From: Haliotis asinina
Taxonomy: Eukaryota > Mollusca > Gastropoda > Lepetellida > Haliotidae
Reading direction: 5' to 3'
NCBI RefSeq assembly: GCF_037392515.1
Contig: NC_090291.1
Span: 40,717,501 to 40,781,500 of the forward strand
Length of the DNA stretch: 64,000 nt
Positions 12,401-24,100 of the stretch are shown piece by piece. Made by a program: the position numbers and the translations under genes. How positions within the stretch are numbered: the first letter of the stretch is position 1; every line of letters begins with the position of its first letter. Under the pieces are notes generated by a model, which made no database searches, was not told where the DNA came from, and saw nothing but the letters and a program-made list of their open reading frames with translations.

Positions 12401-14821
12401 CAGGTTGCTTCAATAGTACCAAGTTCTTCCACCCTTGTCATGCAATACTGCAATACTCCTATTCCTGTTGTCATGCAATACTGCAATACTCCTATTCCTG
12501 TTGTCATGCAATACTGCAATACTCCTATTCCTGTTGTCATGCAATACTGCAATACTCCTATTCCTGTTGTCATGCAATACTGCAATACTCCTATTCCTGT
12601 TGTCATGCAATACTGCAATACTCTTATTCCTGTTGTAGTATGGTTGGAGGGTGCCTTTCGTGAGCGACGACTGTTTCTTTATTGACTCCCAGAGGTCTTT
12701 GGTGGATGTTGGTATATCCTTCGCAGTTTTGTTCCCAATAGCATCCTGTACTTATTCAATAGGATTCATGTCAGGAGAATTTCCAAGCTATTCGAGCAGT
12801 TTTACGTCGCTAGCAGCCAACTGTATATGAATGAGCAGGGGTATTTATCTTTCTGCACAATGAAATCTTTATCTTTAAACACTAATGACGCCCAGGCTGT
12901 TTGATATCAGTAATGTAAATTGATGACATTTTTTTGTATTATGAGACACACACAAAGAGGAAAAGAACTAGTTAAATCACTCATGTTGTAATTGATATAC
13001 AGTTTGCAAATAAACAACTCCTCTTCTCTAATATCATCAGCTCTAGTAGTTCTTAGTTCCAGGAAGTAGTCAGCATCATTTTTTTCAACTTAGAGTCTCT
13101 GGTCATTTAGTCCAGTGAACATTACTAAAATGATTTAATACAAATAGTCTTTGTCTTGCTTTAATAACGTCTAGAATCTGTTCCTTCTTTATTACTGCAG
13201 TTGCTTCCATAGATCTATTTCACAATCGTCGTGAAACAGGATCATGTGCCAGTCATTAATATATATTATTGCTAGGTATACTGAAGTAAATATCAATATA
13301 CCGATAAAATCTAGACATTACCCATTAAATATACAATACCGGTGGTATAACAAAATGAAACTTTAAACATTTAAACGTGAAATGTCAAGTGTTAGTTCTG
13401 CAGTTACACATCACATGATCAGCTCTTATCACGTTTGCAAAACAACACTCTGCAGTTACACATCACATGATCAGCTCTTATCACGTTTGCAAAACAACAC
13501 TCTGCAGTTACACATCACATGATCAGCTCTTATCACGTTTGCAAAACAACACTCTGTAGTTACACATCACATGATCAGCTCTTATCACGTTTGCAAAACA
13601 ACACTCTGCAGTTACACATCACATGATCAGCTCTTATCACGTTTGCAAAACAACACTCTGCAGTTACACATCACATGATCAGCTCTTATCACGTTTGCAA
13701 AACAACACTCTGCAGTTACACATCACATGATCAGCTCTTATCACGTTTGCAAAACAACACTCTGCAGTTACACATCACATGATCAGCTCTTATCACGTTT
13801 GCAAAACAACACTCTGCAGTTACACATCACATGATCAGCTCTTATCACGTCTGTAGAGTATGCACTACGTGCCTGTGAATGCTGACTAATATGTAGTCTC
13901 TGAATATATATAATTTTGATAGTAACAAACTCACCCATATAAATTGAAAAGGAGACCGAGGAAGACCAGAGATTCAGACTAACGGAAATGTAGACTTGCT
14001 TTATTTAAGGAGGGAGGCTAGGCCCTAGGGAAAATAACGTGGTTCAGGGACTGTGAGACAGGCTACCGTGAATGCAATTCCAAATGCTCGTTGTAGAATA
14101 TTGATAAGTATGTTACCAAACGGTAAAACAGAATCAGACGTGGTTGTCGGACCCTCAAGATTGATGCCCGATGAGTTACTCGAATATATCTAGATCGCAA
14201 GTATATGGAGTCGTAGTTACGTGTTCGCTCGTCACGCTGGAGGCCCGGGTTCGTTTTGCCATGTGGGTACAATTTGTGGAACCAGTTTCCGGTGTTCTCT
14301 GCTGTGATGTCTCTCTAAGATTGCTACATGCGGCGTAAAACTCTCTCGCGCAGAAATTTGACTAAAGGACTTTAATGTCGGTGAAAAATAACCAGTCCCA
14401 AATATCAGCCAAAACATCCATAGTGTGTAACATGCTAAAAGGTGATGAAAATATATAGGAATGAATTTCTGAAAATTTGTGGCAGTGTTTGAAATTAAGA
14501 CCGAATCCGAACAACCACAGTTTACAAGTGTTCGCATGTCTAGTACGCTCATTCACTCAACTATGATCGTGTGCATAGTTGTGAACGTGTATCTAGAGTA
14601 TCATACGTACCTCCGCCATTTCTACTACAGATATACGGGAATCGTAGCACGTTTGAAAAACCAACACTAAACCCAACAACCGACAACAGGTACTCGACTT
14701 GTGAGCCCCACTGTCCCCTCTTTTGTTCCTCTTCTCCACGGTTCACCTGTTGCGTTTGGTTTCTGTTGACCATTGGAACCATCTCTGGAACTTTCTCTTC
14801 ATCCTTGCAGAGAACATCCAT
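392..14821 (-). CDS. SLC6-family sodium-dependent transporter, exons 1-9 (3' part beyond window)
   Basis: Plasma-membrane Na+/Cl- coupled transporter of small amines or amino acids; I could assign only the N-terminal 423 codons. Exons on the minus strand: 14611-14821, 10117-10248, 8638-8826, 7642-7768, 6544-6676, 5619-5753, 4261-4364, 3455-3579, 392-504. All join with GT/AG and consistent phases (1,1,1,2,0,0,2,1,0). The start at 14821 has an in-frame stop shortly upstream. Signatures: TM1 [12 protein letters not shown] with Leu where most members have Trp before RFPY; TM2 [19 protein letters not shown]; long extracellular loop 2 with NIT, NGT, NAT and NNS glycosylation sequons; [17 protein letters not shown]6 [22 protein letters not shown]7 [35 protein letters not shown]1 has Gly where monoamine carriers have Asp, so an amino-acid or glycine-type substrate is more likely (inference). 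No frame breaks seen; it looks functional. Introns hold SINEs, minisatellites and MITEs. Confidence 0.9.
632..1490 (-). mobile_element. Penelope-like retroelement remnant with GIY-YIG endonuclease
   Basis: Minus strand 1305-1084 encodes a GIY-YIG nuclease segment, [20 protein letters not shown] then FNIRLKEHK. After an in-frame TAG the frame continues with [18 protein letters not shown]. This is the C-terminal endonuclease typical of Penelope-like elements. No reverse transcriptase part is visible. Both ends carry ATGGATGACAACTTCTTTAA in inverted orientation, as in Penelope pseudo-LTRs. Near the 3' end (about 665-715, minus) CTGACGA, a short stem and AAAACGTC resemble a decayed hammerhead ribozyme with the expected GAAA altered. 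The right arm lacks the insert: the flank CTCGACGTA runs on directly there (about 53930). Confidence 0.8.
1480..1645. repeat. Degenerate CCTACGTAGG-type minisatellite
   Basis: Several diverged copies of the CCTACRTAGGA motif, related to the main array at 2277-3150 but with different spacers. The right-arm partner is 53858-53935. Confidence 0.7.
1645..2276. other. Arm segment without recognised gene
   Basis: Reverse-complement homolog of about 53250-53720 in the right arm. It contains diverged short repeats built around AACACATAACAGTA. Short open frames appear on both arms, but they have no recognisable domain and I do not call a gene. Confidence 0.6.
2277..3150. repeat. 21-bp palindromic minisatellite, about 41 copies
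   Basis: Near-perfect tandem array of a 21-bp unit whose core TCCTACGTAGGA (or GT in place of GA at the end) is self-complementary, joined by GATATTAAG. Variation is mostly one A/T position per unit. The right arm keeps only a few units (53175-53250), so the array expanded on the left or contracted on the right. It lies in the SLC6 intron between exons 8 and 9. Confidence 0.95.
3288..3335 (+). repeat. CCCTCA microsatellite
   Basis: About five CCCTCA units followed by a C-rich tract, in the SLC6 intron just outside exon 8. Confidence 0.8.
4549..5290. mobile_element. TTAA-type non-autonomous DNA transposon, decayed copy
   Basis: Begins TTAA then AGGTCACATGCAAC, as does the better preserved copy at 34207-35452. 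It shares the interior, including GTGCAATATTTTGTACTTGG and a region around TGTCATTAGCAG. The right terminus is degraded near 5283. TTAA flanks suggest a piggyBac- or Kolobok-like element. There is no coding capacity. Confidence 0.7.
5528..5582 (+). mobile_element. Abalone-type SINE tail fragment
   Basis: Contains CCATATAGCTGGAGTAGTGC, then GAGTGTGGAGTAAAACTAAA and CTCACTCACT, the tail of the family seen complete at 22876-23146. Confidence 0.75.
6722..6890 (+). mobile_element. SINE (GTAAGAGACGACT family), partial
   Basis: Matches the middle of 22876-23146: GGCGTAAGAGACGACTGACG, then TTGGTTGACACATGTCA. It ends before the tail. It lies in the SLC6 intron upstream of exon 5. Confidence 0.75.
7030..7202 (-). 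mobile_element. tRNA-headed SINE, full-length copy
   Basis: Minus strand reads GGCAGTGGGTTAGCCTAGTG, a pol III B-box-like GTTCGATTCC, GAAGCCCATTTTCTGGTGTC, GCTAAAAGAGGCGTAAAACT and a CTCACTCACTCA tail. Other copies are at 14221, 24331, 43984, 59495, 60216 and 60471. Confidence 0.9.
7361..7652. repeat. 73-bp tandem repeat that duplicates the SLC6 exon 4 donor
   Basis: Four nearly identical 73-bp units. Each contains the last bases of exon 4 and its donor (GAATTCTGGAAGTATGTAC on the minus strand), giving equivalent junctions at 7642, 7569, 7496 and 7423. Confidence 0.9.
7968..8187 (-). mobile_element. SINE (GTAAGAGACGACT family)
   Basis: Minus strand carries GTCGTAAGAGACGACTAACG, TTGGTTGACACGTCATTG, TTGATCATCTGGTCC and the AGCTGGAATATTGCTG tail start. 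Inside the intron between SLC6 exons 3 and 4. Confidence 0.85.
9101..9143. repeat. Poly-C and CT microsatellite
   Basis: Twelve or so C followed by a CT tract with one TT interruption. Confidence 0.9.
9207..9712. mobile_element. Tc1/mariner-like MITE, about 506 bp
   Basis: Inverted ends TATACTCTTCAAAAAGTAGG and, on the other strand, TATACTGTTTAAAAAAGTAG, each flanked by TA. The interior has no convincing transposase. It lies in an SLC6 intron. Confidence 0.75.
10588..10616. mobile_element. Penelope-like terminal fragment
   Basis: A lone TTATGGATAACAACTTCTTC, the conserved edge motif of the Penelope-like copies at 632-1490 and 34549-34672. Confidence 0.5.
11925..12250. mobile_element. Dispersed repeat with TTTCTGCCAGAAATTTCTGC units
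   Basis: Shares about 300 bp with 27190-27485 in direct orientation: AAGATAATTCTGGTAGTGAA, three self-complementary CCAGAAATTTCTGC units, then GAACACACTGGCA and CCTTCTGTGTGTCAAG. No coding capacity seen. Class unknown; the two copies show it is interspersed. Confidence 0.7.
12437..12636. repeat. 33-bp minisatellite, six copies
   Basis: Six near-identical 33-bp units around CATGCAATACTGCAATACTC. The unit length is a multiple of three, so several frames stay open, but this is not a gene. In the intron between SLC6 exons 1 and 2. Confidence 0.95.
13398..13850. repeat. 52-bp minisatellite, about nine copies
   Basis: Tandem 52-bp units containing CTGCAGTTACACATCACATG and ATCAGCTCTTATCACG, almost invariant. 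In the first SLC6 intron; no right-arm counterpart. Confidence 0.95.
14221..14345 (+). mobile_element. tRNA-headed SINE, 5'-shortened
   Basis: Contains GTTCGCTCGTCACGC, GGCCCGGGTTCG, ATGTGGGTACAATTTGTGG and GGTGTTCTCTGCTGTGATG. Same family as 7030-7202. Confidence 0.75.
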
Positions 14822-15663
14822 TGTCTGTGCCTCCTGTTCCGTTTTACCGCTTTATGACGTTGATCCCACCCCTCCTTATCACAAATGCATGTATTCCACA
14901 TATGCAGAAATATATATTCAAATATACATGTTGTCATAAACTATACCTTTTCGTGTCCACAGCTGGCGTTGCTTATCAAGTAATACCTTGGAGCTTGGAA
15001 CACGGTTGCAATGTGTGACTCCCCAAATCGTAATGTCTTGAAATTGCATACAGCTAGCTGCCACCGCATTGTAGGAGAGCAAATTTGTTCTAATCTCCAC
15101 TATAAGTTGCAAGCTCTCGATCAGTCATATCGCTGGGATATGTGTCAGCTGCCCCATCGATTTAGGCTTTTTTAAAATTGTTTAGTGACTGTGATCGGAA
15201 GACTGACATTAGGGCTAGATCTTTGTCTTCACTTGACGACTCCACGTTGGCGAGTCATACGTGAGAATCTCGATAGATACGACTTGTATGCGACTGAAAA
15301 GCACAAAAATACAAAAGTCATTACGACAAAACGCAGCGTGAGATCACATCTTTAGCTGAACAGAATACTCCACTTGATAGTGAGCTAAGTCCAAAAACAG
15401 AATACTCCACTTGATAGTGAGCTAATTCCAAACATATTTCCACGACATATATGCCCGGAAAAAGAAAAAAAATCTCACAATTCTCATTCTTCATCTTTAG
15501 CTGAACAGAATACTCCACATGAAAGTGAGTTAATTTCAAACATATTTCCACAATGCAACACATGCCCAGAAAAAGAATATAATTCTAAAAATTCTCTTTC
15601 TTCGTCTTTAGCTGAACAGAACATATTTCCACAACATATATGCCCAGAAAAAGAATAAAATTA

Positions 15664-16032
15664 TCAAAACCAATTGTCTATAGGGCTGAGACCCCAGATA
15701 CCATTAAAATAATTACATCGGGACTTATGGAATACCTGTAGCAGTATTTGTGGCAGGGCAGTTTGCAGTGAATTTACAGAACAATGTGAACTATTCATGT
15801 ACAAAGCATTGAAAATGCGTGTATATCTATAGCATAGTGCTTTCTGTGTTTTGACGGAGGACTCAGACTGCATACTTCTTCCAAGATATTGCGTATCATT
15901 CTTGTTATAAACTACATTTGGGCAAATATTTTTAATTAAGAAAATCGTTTGGCAAATATTGCCGTGTATCGTGGCCATAAGCATAAGCGCCATTGTCATG
16001 ACAGCTGTGAACGTATACCAATAAATGAACAA
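15664..16032 (-). CDS. Possible small secreted cysteine-containing protein (122 aa)
   Basis: Single open frame of 122 codons, unrecognised. The N-terminus (MFIYWYTFTAVMTMAL then MLMATIHG) looks like a signal peptide or membrane anchor. The mature part has five cysteines and an NSS sequon. It lies about 840 bp upstream of the SLC6 start in the same orientation, but a stop separates the two. It falls in the part of the left arm that has no right-arm copy, so conservation cannot be used to test it. It could be a genuine intronless gene, an unrelated exon or a chance frame. Confidence 0.3.
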   Translation of the reverse strand: MFIYWYTFTAVMTMALMLMATIHGNICQTIFLIKNICPNVVYNKNDTQYLGRSMQSESSVKTQKALCYRYTRIFNALYMNSSHCSVNSLQTALPQILLQVFHKSRCNYFNGIWGLSPIDNWF

Positions 16033-16984
16033 ATGCGAATTCCCTAGATTTTGAGCTTAATGGAGGTAAAATAACGCTAAACATGTGAACTCTAAGTCTT
16101 GGATTCATTGTTTAGTTCCATGTTGCAGTAAAATTTAATAAAAAATAATTATTGCAACATATGGTACATTCATTTAAGAGTGGAGGAAAAAATGGCAGTA
16201 TCATGCACTACAACATGTTCCTCGTCTGGTACGGAACATAAACGTGTGATCGTGTAAACCAGTCTGTACAGTTCGTTGATGTTATTCTTACGATCTGCGT
16301 TTGCCCCTTACATGTATTTAGTTTTATTAATCTGCCAGAATGCACTAATAGGTGTATTAATGCTTGCTGATCTCTTACAACTAGATACTATGAACTTCAA
16401 ATGAATGTTAGCAGTTGAAATGACATCTTAAGCATGGTTTAACAGTTCAACAACACCCATATGGCACCCTTCCCATTCGGGGAGGACGGAGAAGTGCTTT
16501 ATTTTCTTATCTATGTACAAAACCCCAGTGATGGCAGTAGAGATTTAGAAAGGGCAGTAAATAATAATAATAACTTAACACCAGACATGATAAATATGAG
16601 CATTATTACAAAACAGAAGTCGTCTCTGAAAATAATGTGATAATGCATAAATATGATGCATAATAATGTGATAATGCATACAAATTACGCATTTCTGCAA
16701 ACCGACAGCCTTGAATACTGATAACGCTTTTTTCAGTGACTGTTTCTTCGCCTTTTGACAGCGTTACAGCGTGTTCCCTGTGCGTCACCCTGAAGCGAAA
16801 TACACCATTCGTATCGTTCGGGCACAGACCTCCTCGAGGTTAAAGTTCAAAGGGTATGTGCGAATGTCCACTTTCGCGATTTGGTATGCTGTGCTCTGAT
16901 TGGTCAGTCTCAAAGGTTACCTGACGTGACCTCCTATTAAGGTATGTTACAGTCGGTGGAGGGGTGTAACGAATAATACTGAAA

Positions 16985-17055
16985 CTAAGTTTACTTAGAC
17001 TGCCGCAGCCATATAGCTGGAATATTGCTGAGCGCGACGTAAAACATCATACCAA
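16985..17055 (+). mobile_element. Abalone-type SINE tail, shared by both arms
   Basis: CCATATAGCTGGAATATTGC followed by TGAGCGCGACGTAAAAC. The right-arm partner (51780-51850, minus) sits at the equivalent place, so the insertion predates the inverted duplication. Confidence 0.8.
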
Positions 17056-18107
17056 TGCGGTACTTTCGCTACAAGCATGAACCTTAGCTGGATGTAGATC
17101 ACCCCTGCCGCTGGCACTTGCTTTCAAATTTAGCCATCATAGATATATTACGTTTTCAAAAAAAACCCCAAACAAACAAAAAACAAAAAGAAAAAATACT
17201 AAGTTAAACTTATTGCAAATGTTTTGAGACTTACGTATGCGCACAGAACATCGGCAATAGAACCATTAATTTAACACTGAACTGATGAGCTTGAGCAGAG
17301 AGACACGGGTGAAGTTGTACAGCCTGTAATCTGTTTTCCTATTTCAGCGCTGTTTAGGTCGTGCATTCATTAAATGGCTTATTTGGGTTAAAATCACTTG
17401 GATCGGTACATTTACAAAAAAAGCAAATGATGAAGTTACGTTTAATGTTGACAAATGTATGTTATGAATGAACGAATTAAGCATGGATACTTACAAGCGT
17501 ATACTATACATACCCTGGATCATGGACAGTGCCATAATCACTAATAGTAATAAAAATTTATAATGTGTACACAATCCTGCCTTGTGCTCAAAGGAACTTT
17601 ATTGTAAGCGACATGTGTTTACTTTGGTTTTTGACCTAATGAAATCTTGTCTCTTGTCTTGTTACACATGTATTCGTTTTCACAGGCTGGCATGTGGAAA
17701 AGCTTTCTGGAGATCATATCCACATACATATTTCTGTTGAAAACCTCATCGCCGAGACCTCATTTGACGTTTTCCAGACAGTAGTATTTTGATTGTTTGT
17801 TCTGCCTTTGTTGTTCTATATCTCACGTGGTAACATTGAGACAAAACAGGCATAAAACCTTTTCCCCTAATTATTAGTCATCGTTGTATTCGTGCCATAT
17901 AATAGGAATGTGTTTATAATTGGCTGCCAGAAAGTGAAAAAGAATGGTGCTAATGTTAATAGCGGGGAGATAAAACAAAGAATGTATTTACAATGGACGA
18001 TGACGACTATCGGACAAAATGGCGACGAACAATTGAAATTACGGATGACGTTGCGATCACTAGACCATGTCTAGAGTAAGTGTTCGACACAGAGACAAAA
18101 AGGTAAT

Positions 18108-21100
18108 TTAATTTAACAGGATTTCCATCAGTCGCACTGAGACAGCTCCCTCTATCGAAACAGATACAGGCTCCTCTCCTTTCAGTCTCTCAGTGAAATT
18201 GAACATGCTGTTGCCATCAATTTCCAGCTGGAAGAAAAGAAAAGGCCACTGTAAGGATTGTTTTGACACACTGGGTACATCGTGATTCCAGCCTCATTCA
18301 AAACAACTCACTGGTCTAGTGTGTTAATTGTTCGGTCCTAATGCCGAAGGTCTGGATTCGAATCCCGACACAGGAGACGTTCATCTGTTCTAATGTTGCT
18401 AGGTTACTTGTGAAAACGGCTTCAGAACGTTGGATACAAAATATCAGAATGTCAAGAAATTGCTAAATTTGGAATCATGTTTACATAAATGTCTCCCAAA
18501 TCTAATTATGTAATAAACATGGCAAGTTGTCACTGTATTTGGTTAACAAGTGGCCCTCCCACAGGCACTGTGTGTAAAAAGTAATATTTCAATAATTGTT
18601 CTTTTGACAGTAAATTGTTCACTTCTATTATTCAGTATGTGTTTTTGTATCAAGATATTTCAGTGCTGATATGAAACAAAGCAGGAAAATCAATTCTTAA
18701 GGCAGTTTGTAGAATTTGGCGCATTAGTTAACTTCTAAAACAAAAGGAATTTTAAAAAATGATTCAATAAAAAAACATTTATGATAAGATTGTTTCATAA
18801 AATGAATTTTTGTATGATAAATTCACTCTAGATTAATGTTCAAAGGTGAAACAAAATATGTTACCAGTGGGTAACATTTTCTCCAATCACAACAAATCCA
18901 AATCAAATGTGATAAGGGAGATAACTCTTGCCCAGGTTTACCTCAGGATAAATGCTTGTGTGGCTAAACTATACTAGAGATATAAAGAAACTGTGCTTAC
19001 AAAAAATTAAAATCTAATTTTTTTCAAACCTGTGTAGACACATAAGGATTAAAACTCAGAGATTAGTGACATTTATCCAACATGCATGTACATGCCACAT
19101 TCCGTGACGTCAGTGGTTTCGTCCTTCAGACGTGCAATATGTTGTCGCACGTGCATTCCGAGGGAGAGAAACAGAACAAATGAATGCCACACAATACTGT
19201 TACTTTGGAGAGCTCAACTCCTGCCCTTGCGATAGTTAAAAAAAGTAAACGGCTATTGAAACGCATAGCATGCCAAGGCTAACGTCTGCACAACGTCTTG
19301 GGGCTATTGGGATGGTCCGTGGGGGGAATGACTCAACAACAATTGCAAGTGGCTGCACCTTTCCACTGCCACCGGAACACCATTTCTGCACTGCTGAGAC
19401 GCTACCAGAACACAAATGACATCATCGATCGGCCACGTTCTGGACGTCCACGTGTCACAAAGCCAAGACAAAACAGATGGATAAGGTTGACCCATCGTCG
19501 ACACAGGTTTTAGACTGTAGTGATAACTGCCCGGACCATCCCAGGACTTATTCACCCCAACACAGTTTACGTCATCACGAGATCAGACCTCGACGTCCCG
19601 CAATATGACCTCCAACGTCATCGACAAGCTCGTCGAATGTGGTGCCTAAATCATGTCCGCAGACCCTTGTTTTGGTGGAAAAATGTTGGCTTTACAGATG
19701 ACTCCAGGTTTAACATTTCCCATAGTGACAGACAACAACATGCCCATAAACGCATGGGAGAACATTATGCACATGCCTGTGTCTTGGACAGGAATCCCTT
19801 TTGTGGTGGTTCCATGAAGATTTGGGGTGGAATAATCTCTTTTGGTGATTGTTCAGAGCAACATAACTGGGGTGGACTACAGGGATCAGATTCTTCGACC
19901 TGTGGCAATTCCTTTTCTGCAACGTCCTGGGTTAACATTCCAACTGGACAATGCCCGCCCTCATACGGAAAGGGTTGCTATGGATTTCTTGCAAAACCAC
20001 ACCGTTGACTTACTGCCTTGGCCTGCAGATTCACCGGATCTCTGCCCGATAGAGCCTGTTTTGGACGAGATGAATCGACGTCTACGCCGTCTTCCTCATA
20101 CGCCAGATAACTTCCTTGACCTTGACCAGCAATGAGCGGAGAGAATCTGGCGTGACATCCCACAAGCCTCAGTACGTTTGATAGGCTCTGTGCGTCGTCG
20201 ATGCACTGCTGTTCTCAATGCCGATGGTAAATATACTTATTATTGAGCTTGTGACATGGTCGTTTGACCCCTGCCCCGCTTGTGGACTCGTGACGTCATT
20301 GTAATCGACTTTTCAAATGAACTTCTCCCGACTTGTCATGGTCTCTTGATCCGTGTAAATGCACCTTTGACTTTGTCGCCATGCTTTTCAACTGGGATAT
20401 TATTTTGACAATGCACAGTTTCTTTATGTGTCTAGTATATCATGAAGCATGATGAGAGGCAAGATAAGGGAAAATAACTGCGTAACATAAATACGCGCTA
20501 TCACATCCCGTTGCATACGATATGCCCACAAATCACAGTATCCAACCTCTTTAAAGATATCACATGATTTCTGAACTAACATACATCGTTACAAAGCAGT
20601 GATCCCATACATGTAGTTGACGGCGAACGATGAACGTTCAGACGGTGTAACATAACACCCGTCATGTAGCATAATCAGAGTTGTTGGTTTATAACACGGC
20701 ACTCAGCAATATTACAGCCAACTGTTGAAATAATCGAACCTGGACCAGACATCATCAACAACATGAACATACGCATTTGCGATGCAATGACATGTGTCAA
20801 CCCAGTTAGCGTGCCTGACCACAGGATCCCGTTAGCAGCCTTTTACGACATGCATGGGTTGCTGAAGAGAATTCTAACCCGCACAATGCGATAGACGAGC
20901 AGAGGAGCAAGTTGCTGTTGGCTTCGCTACGTAATCTACGTAAACTGGCGACTAAGTTGCTGGTGGCTTAGCTATGCCTGCCAAACTGGCGACGTAATCT
21001 ACTGGCGGCTACCTGACGCAATCGAACGTACCCTGTATATTCCATTGTGGAGAGTTATCCGGATCTCTGTTTCTTTTCCTAAACTCATAGGTAGAGGGAC

Positions 21101-24100
21101 ACCAGCAATAACTTTGCCATCCCACAGTCCATTAAATCGAGTGTCCATGACTATTACTCTTTCCATTCCACTGAATAGAAAGCGAAAATCCGAATGGAAA
21201 AGTACGTTATCGCCTTTCCACAGCCATACATTCCATCTGAAATAGTGAAGTTTGAAATTTCATGCAGAGGGCTACCAAGTTGGGAAACAGATTGCACATG
21301 TTTTGGAAAACGTGTTCTTTTTTTCCAAACGACTTCAGGTAGATTGGGATAGTTGTGAATGGGAGACTGACAAAAGCCCCTTGTAGATCATACACAATCA
21401 GCAGCAGCGTTGCTCAAAGAGGCACATTGTATAATCAGGGACAGAACTCTCAGTGCCCATTTCATGTTCTGTCTTTTCAATGGTAGATCATGTAGCAAAA
21501 TCAAGAGACATTCGTTTACAGTAACATACTATTTTTTAATAGGTGTTTAGTTGCTCATCTGCCTAAGGTAACACAAAAATGCATTTGAAGACAACGACAA
21601 ACACTGGAAGCACATATACCCGAGGTACATAAGGGAATTTGTTTGGATTAACAAAGTAGCAGTCATTGCAAGTTGTTTCAGGGAAACGTTTGATGTATCT
21701 TTGCTTAGCCTTTGAGTGTAAAACATCACAATTGGAAGAGAATATGCTCACCTTTTGGCGAATACATGGTGCGATCACTGTTTGAGCGTGACTTACATCT
21801 AAGGCTCTTGGTATAAGTAGAAGACTCAAAAACAACTTGCTTAAATGTATTTCTCACGAATATCTCAAAAGTAATGTCATTTTTATTTAAAACTATTTAA
21901 AATGGGTTTAATGTTATGAACAAATGACTACGACAATATTCGAAAGTTGTCGGAGTAAAAACATTTACTTCCTTTTAGACAACTTGTGTGCATGACGCTT
22001 CCAAAAGGGCAGTGCATGATTACCGTTTCCGCAGACACCTGGTGCCGTAGCTGTTTTCAGTGTTGCATTTTATTTTGTTGTACCCTTTTCATAATAAACT
22101 GGTCATGATTACCTCGTGGCTTGGATCGGTGTTCCAATGACTGTTGCTCTGAACGCTCTTGATGGCCCACATGGAAGTGCATACTTTATGTCAAGAGCCT
22201 AAGAGAAATAATTTACAAGATAAGCAAATAACAACAGGATAATAAACAAGGAAAACAAACAGAGATCATTGCACGAGCAAGTTTGTCATATGACTTATAC
22301 GAAACGAGTGTGAAAGTTTCTATTTCCCGAACTAGAGCGACGTCACGTTTAATTGTTTAATGACGTCACAAACAGCGACATTGATTCAAGGCAAAAGTGA
22401 TATGTGCAAATATGACATATGTGAGACCGGTTATGTTTCAGCATTAATAAATATTTTAGTCACATTTAGATACATTCATATATATGTTTTAGTGTACATT
22501 TGAACAGGAGTAAAGTTAAATTCTGAATGATAAAATATGTTTGACTCACCGGATTGAGCCAAACATTCTGACTACACACGCCAGTCGTCATTTTCTCCCA
22601 TTGTCCAGAGGATTGGCAGATGCTAGTAACTTTGTCATGACAGGCTGTGAAGTCCTGCTTACAGGTGTAGGTTGTTACAGCACCCAGGTAATGACCCTTG
22701 TACGTCTTGCTGGCGCCCGTCTCTTCTGGGGGCTGACCACACCCAAGGAATTCTGAAATATTTGTCAGATATGAGTAGTGTAAAAATAGTTACACAAACG
22801 TCTTTGTCTCAGTGCATCAGCACGAACTTGGCCTGCCTGTCTTAGATGCATTAGTAATATCTTAGCTTACGTATACCAACCCGTGAAGGTCCCGGCGTAG
22901 AATAGGCCTTCAGCGACCCATGCTTGCCACAAAAGGCGACTATGCTTGTCGTAAGAGGCGACTAACGGGATCGGGTGGTCAGGCTCGCTGACTTGGTTGA
23001 CACATGCCGTCGGTTCCCAATTGCGCAGATCGATGCTCATGTTGTTGATCACTGGACTGTGTGGTCCAGACTCGATTATTTACAGACCGCTGTCATATAG
23101 CTGTAATATTGCTGAGTGCGGTGTAAAACTAAACTCACTCACATATCCCAAATGCATCAGCAGTGGCTTAGTTCCCTTGACCTAGATGTATTCGTAATAT
23201 CTTTGTTTCCATTTCACAGATGCATCAGTGGTATCATGCTAGCTTCTCTGTCCTAGATACGTCGGTAGTATCTTAGCTTATATGTCACAAAGACATAAGC
23301 ATATCTTAGTTCCCCTGTCCTACATGCAGCAACAGTATCTAAGTTAGTCATTAGTATTATAGTTTCCTCCTTGTCCTAGATGCATCAGTGATATCTTAGT
23401 TTCCCTGTTACAGGCGCATGGGAAACTACTACTATGCTTTGTAAACCTACTCTGTTATTAAAGTACATATCGTTATAGACGAGCTATGCCTGCAATATAG
23501 CCGATATCACTCGCTCACTAACTCTCTTTCTCACTCACTCACTCACTCACTCACTCACTCACTCACTATTACTAAATCTTCTTCTGCCTGTATTACTAGT
23601 TACCAACATTAAAACAGTCGTAGGTACTCGAATCAGTGACCCTCACGCACCAAAACCATTCCAGTCGATCTCTGACATCTCTAAATGAGAATTTGTTTCC
23701 TTTCATACAATTAATTATGCATTTGGAATCGACAAAATGTAATACAGATGGTTACCTGGAACGCAGGTTGCACGACCAAGTCGATTTACCTGGCACCGGA
23801 ATGATGCTGGGCACAACACCACCGAACACGGACCAGAGAGAGACTACAAACAGAAACAACGATTAAGTTGTGTATAATTATTATAGGATATTTATATGTA
23901 GCCCACATATTGCTTGCTCAAGGCGCTGGTATTTGTTTCTCTCGATCAGTGGATGACCGTCTCAGCGCCACATCGTATTATCAGTCTCAACTCCCTGGGC
24001 AGTATACAACTCGTGCTGCCACTAGGCGCACCGAGTTATATTGTGGCTGTGGCATCCTAACGAGGTACACAATTCACAGCTGGGTAGACTGGGACACATA

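Noticed and set aside
12400-12685. Repetitive open frames of 66-81 codons on both strands
   Set aside because: They come from six copies of a 33-bp repeat whose length is a multiple of three; no domain and no start or splice context.
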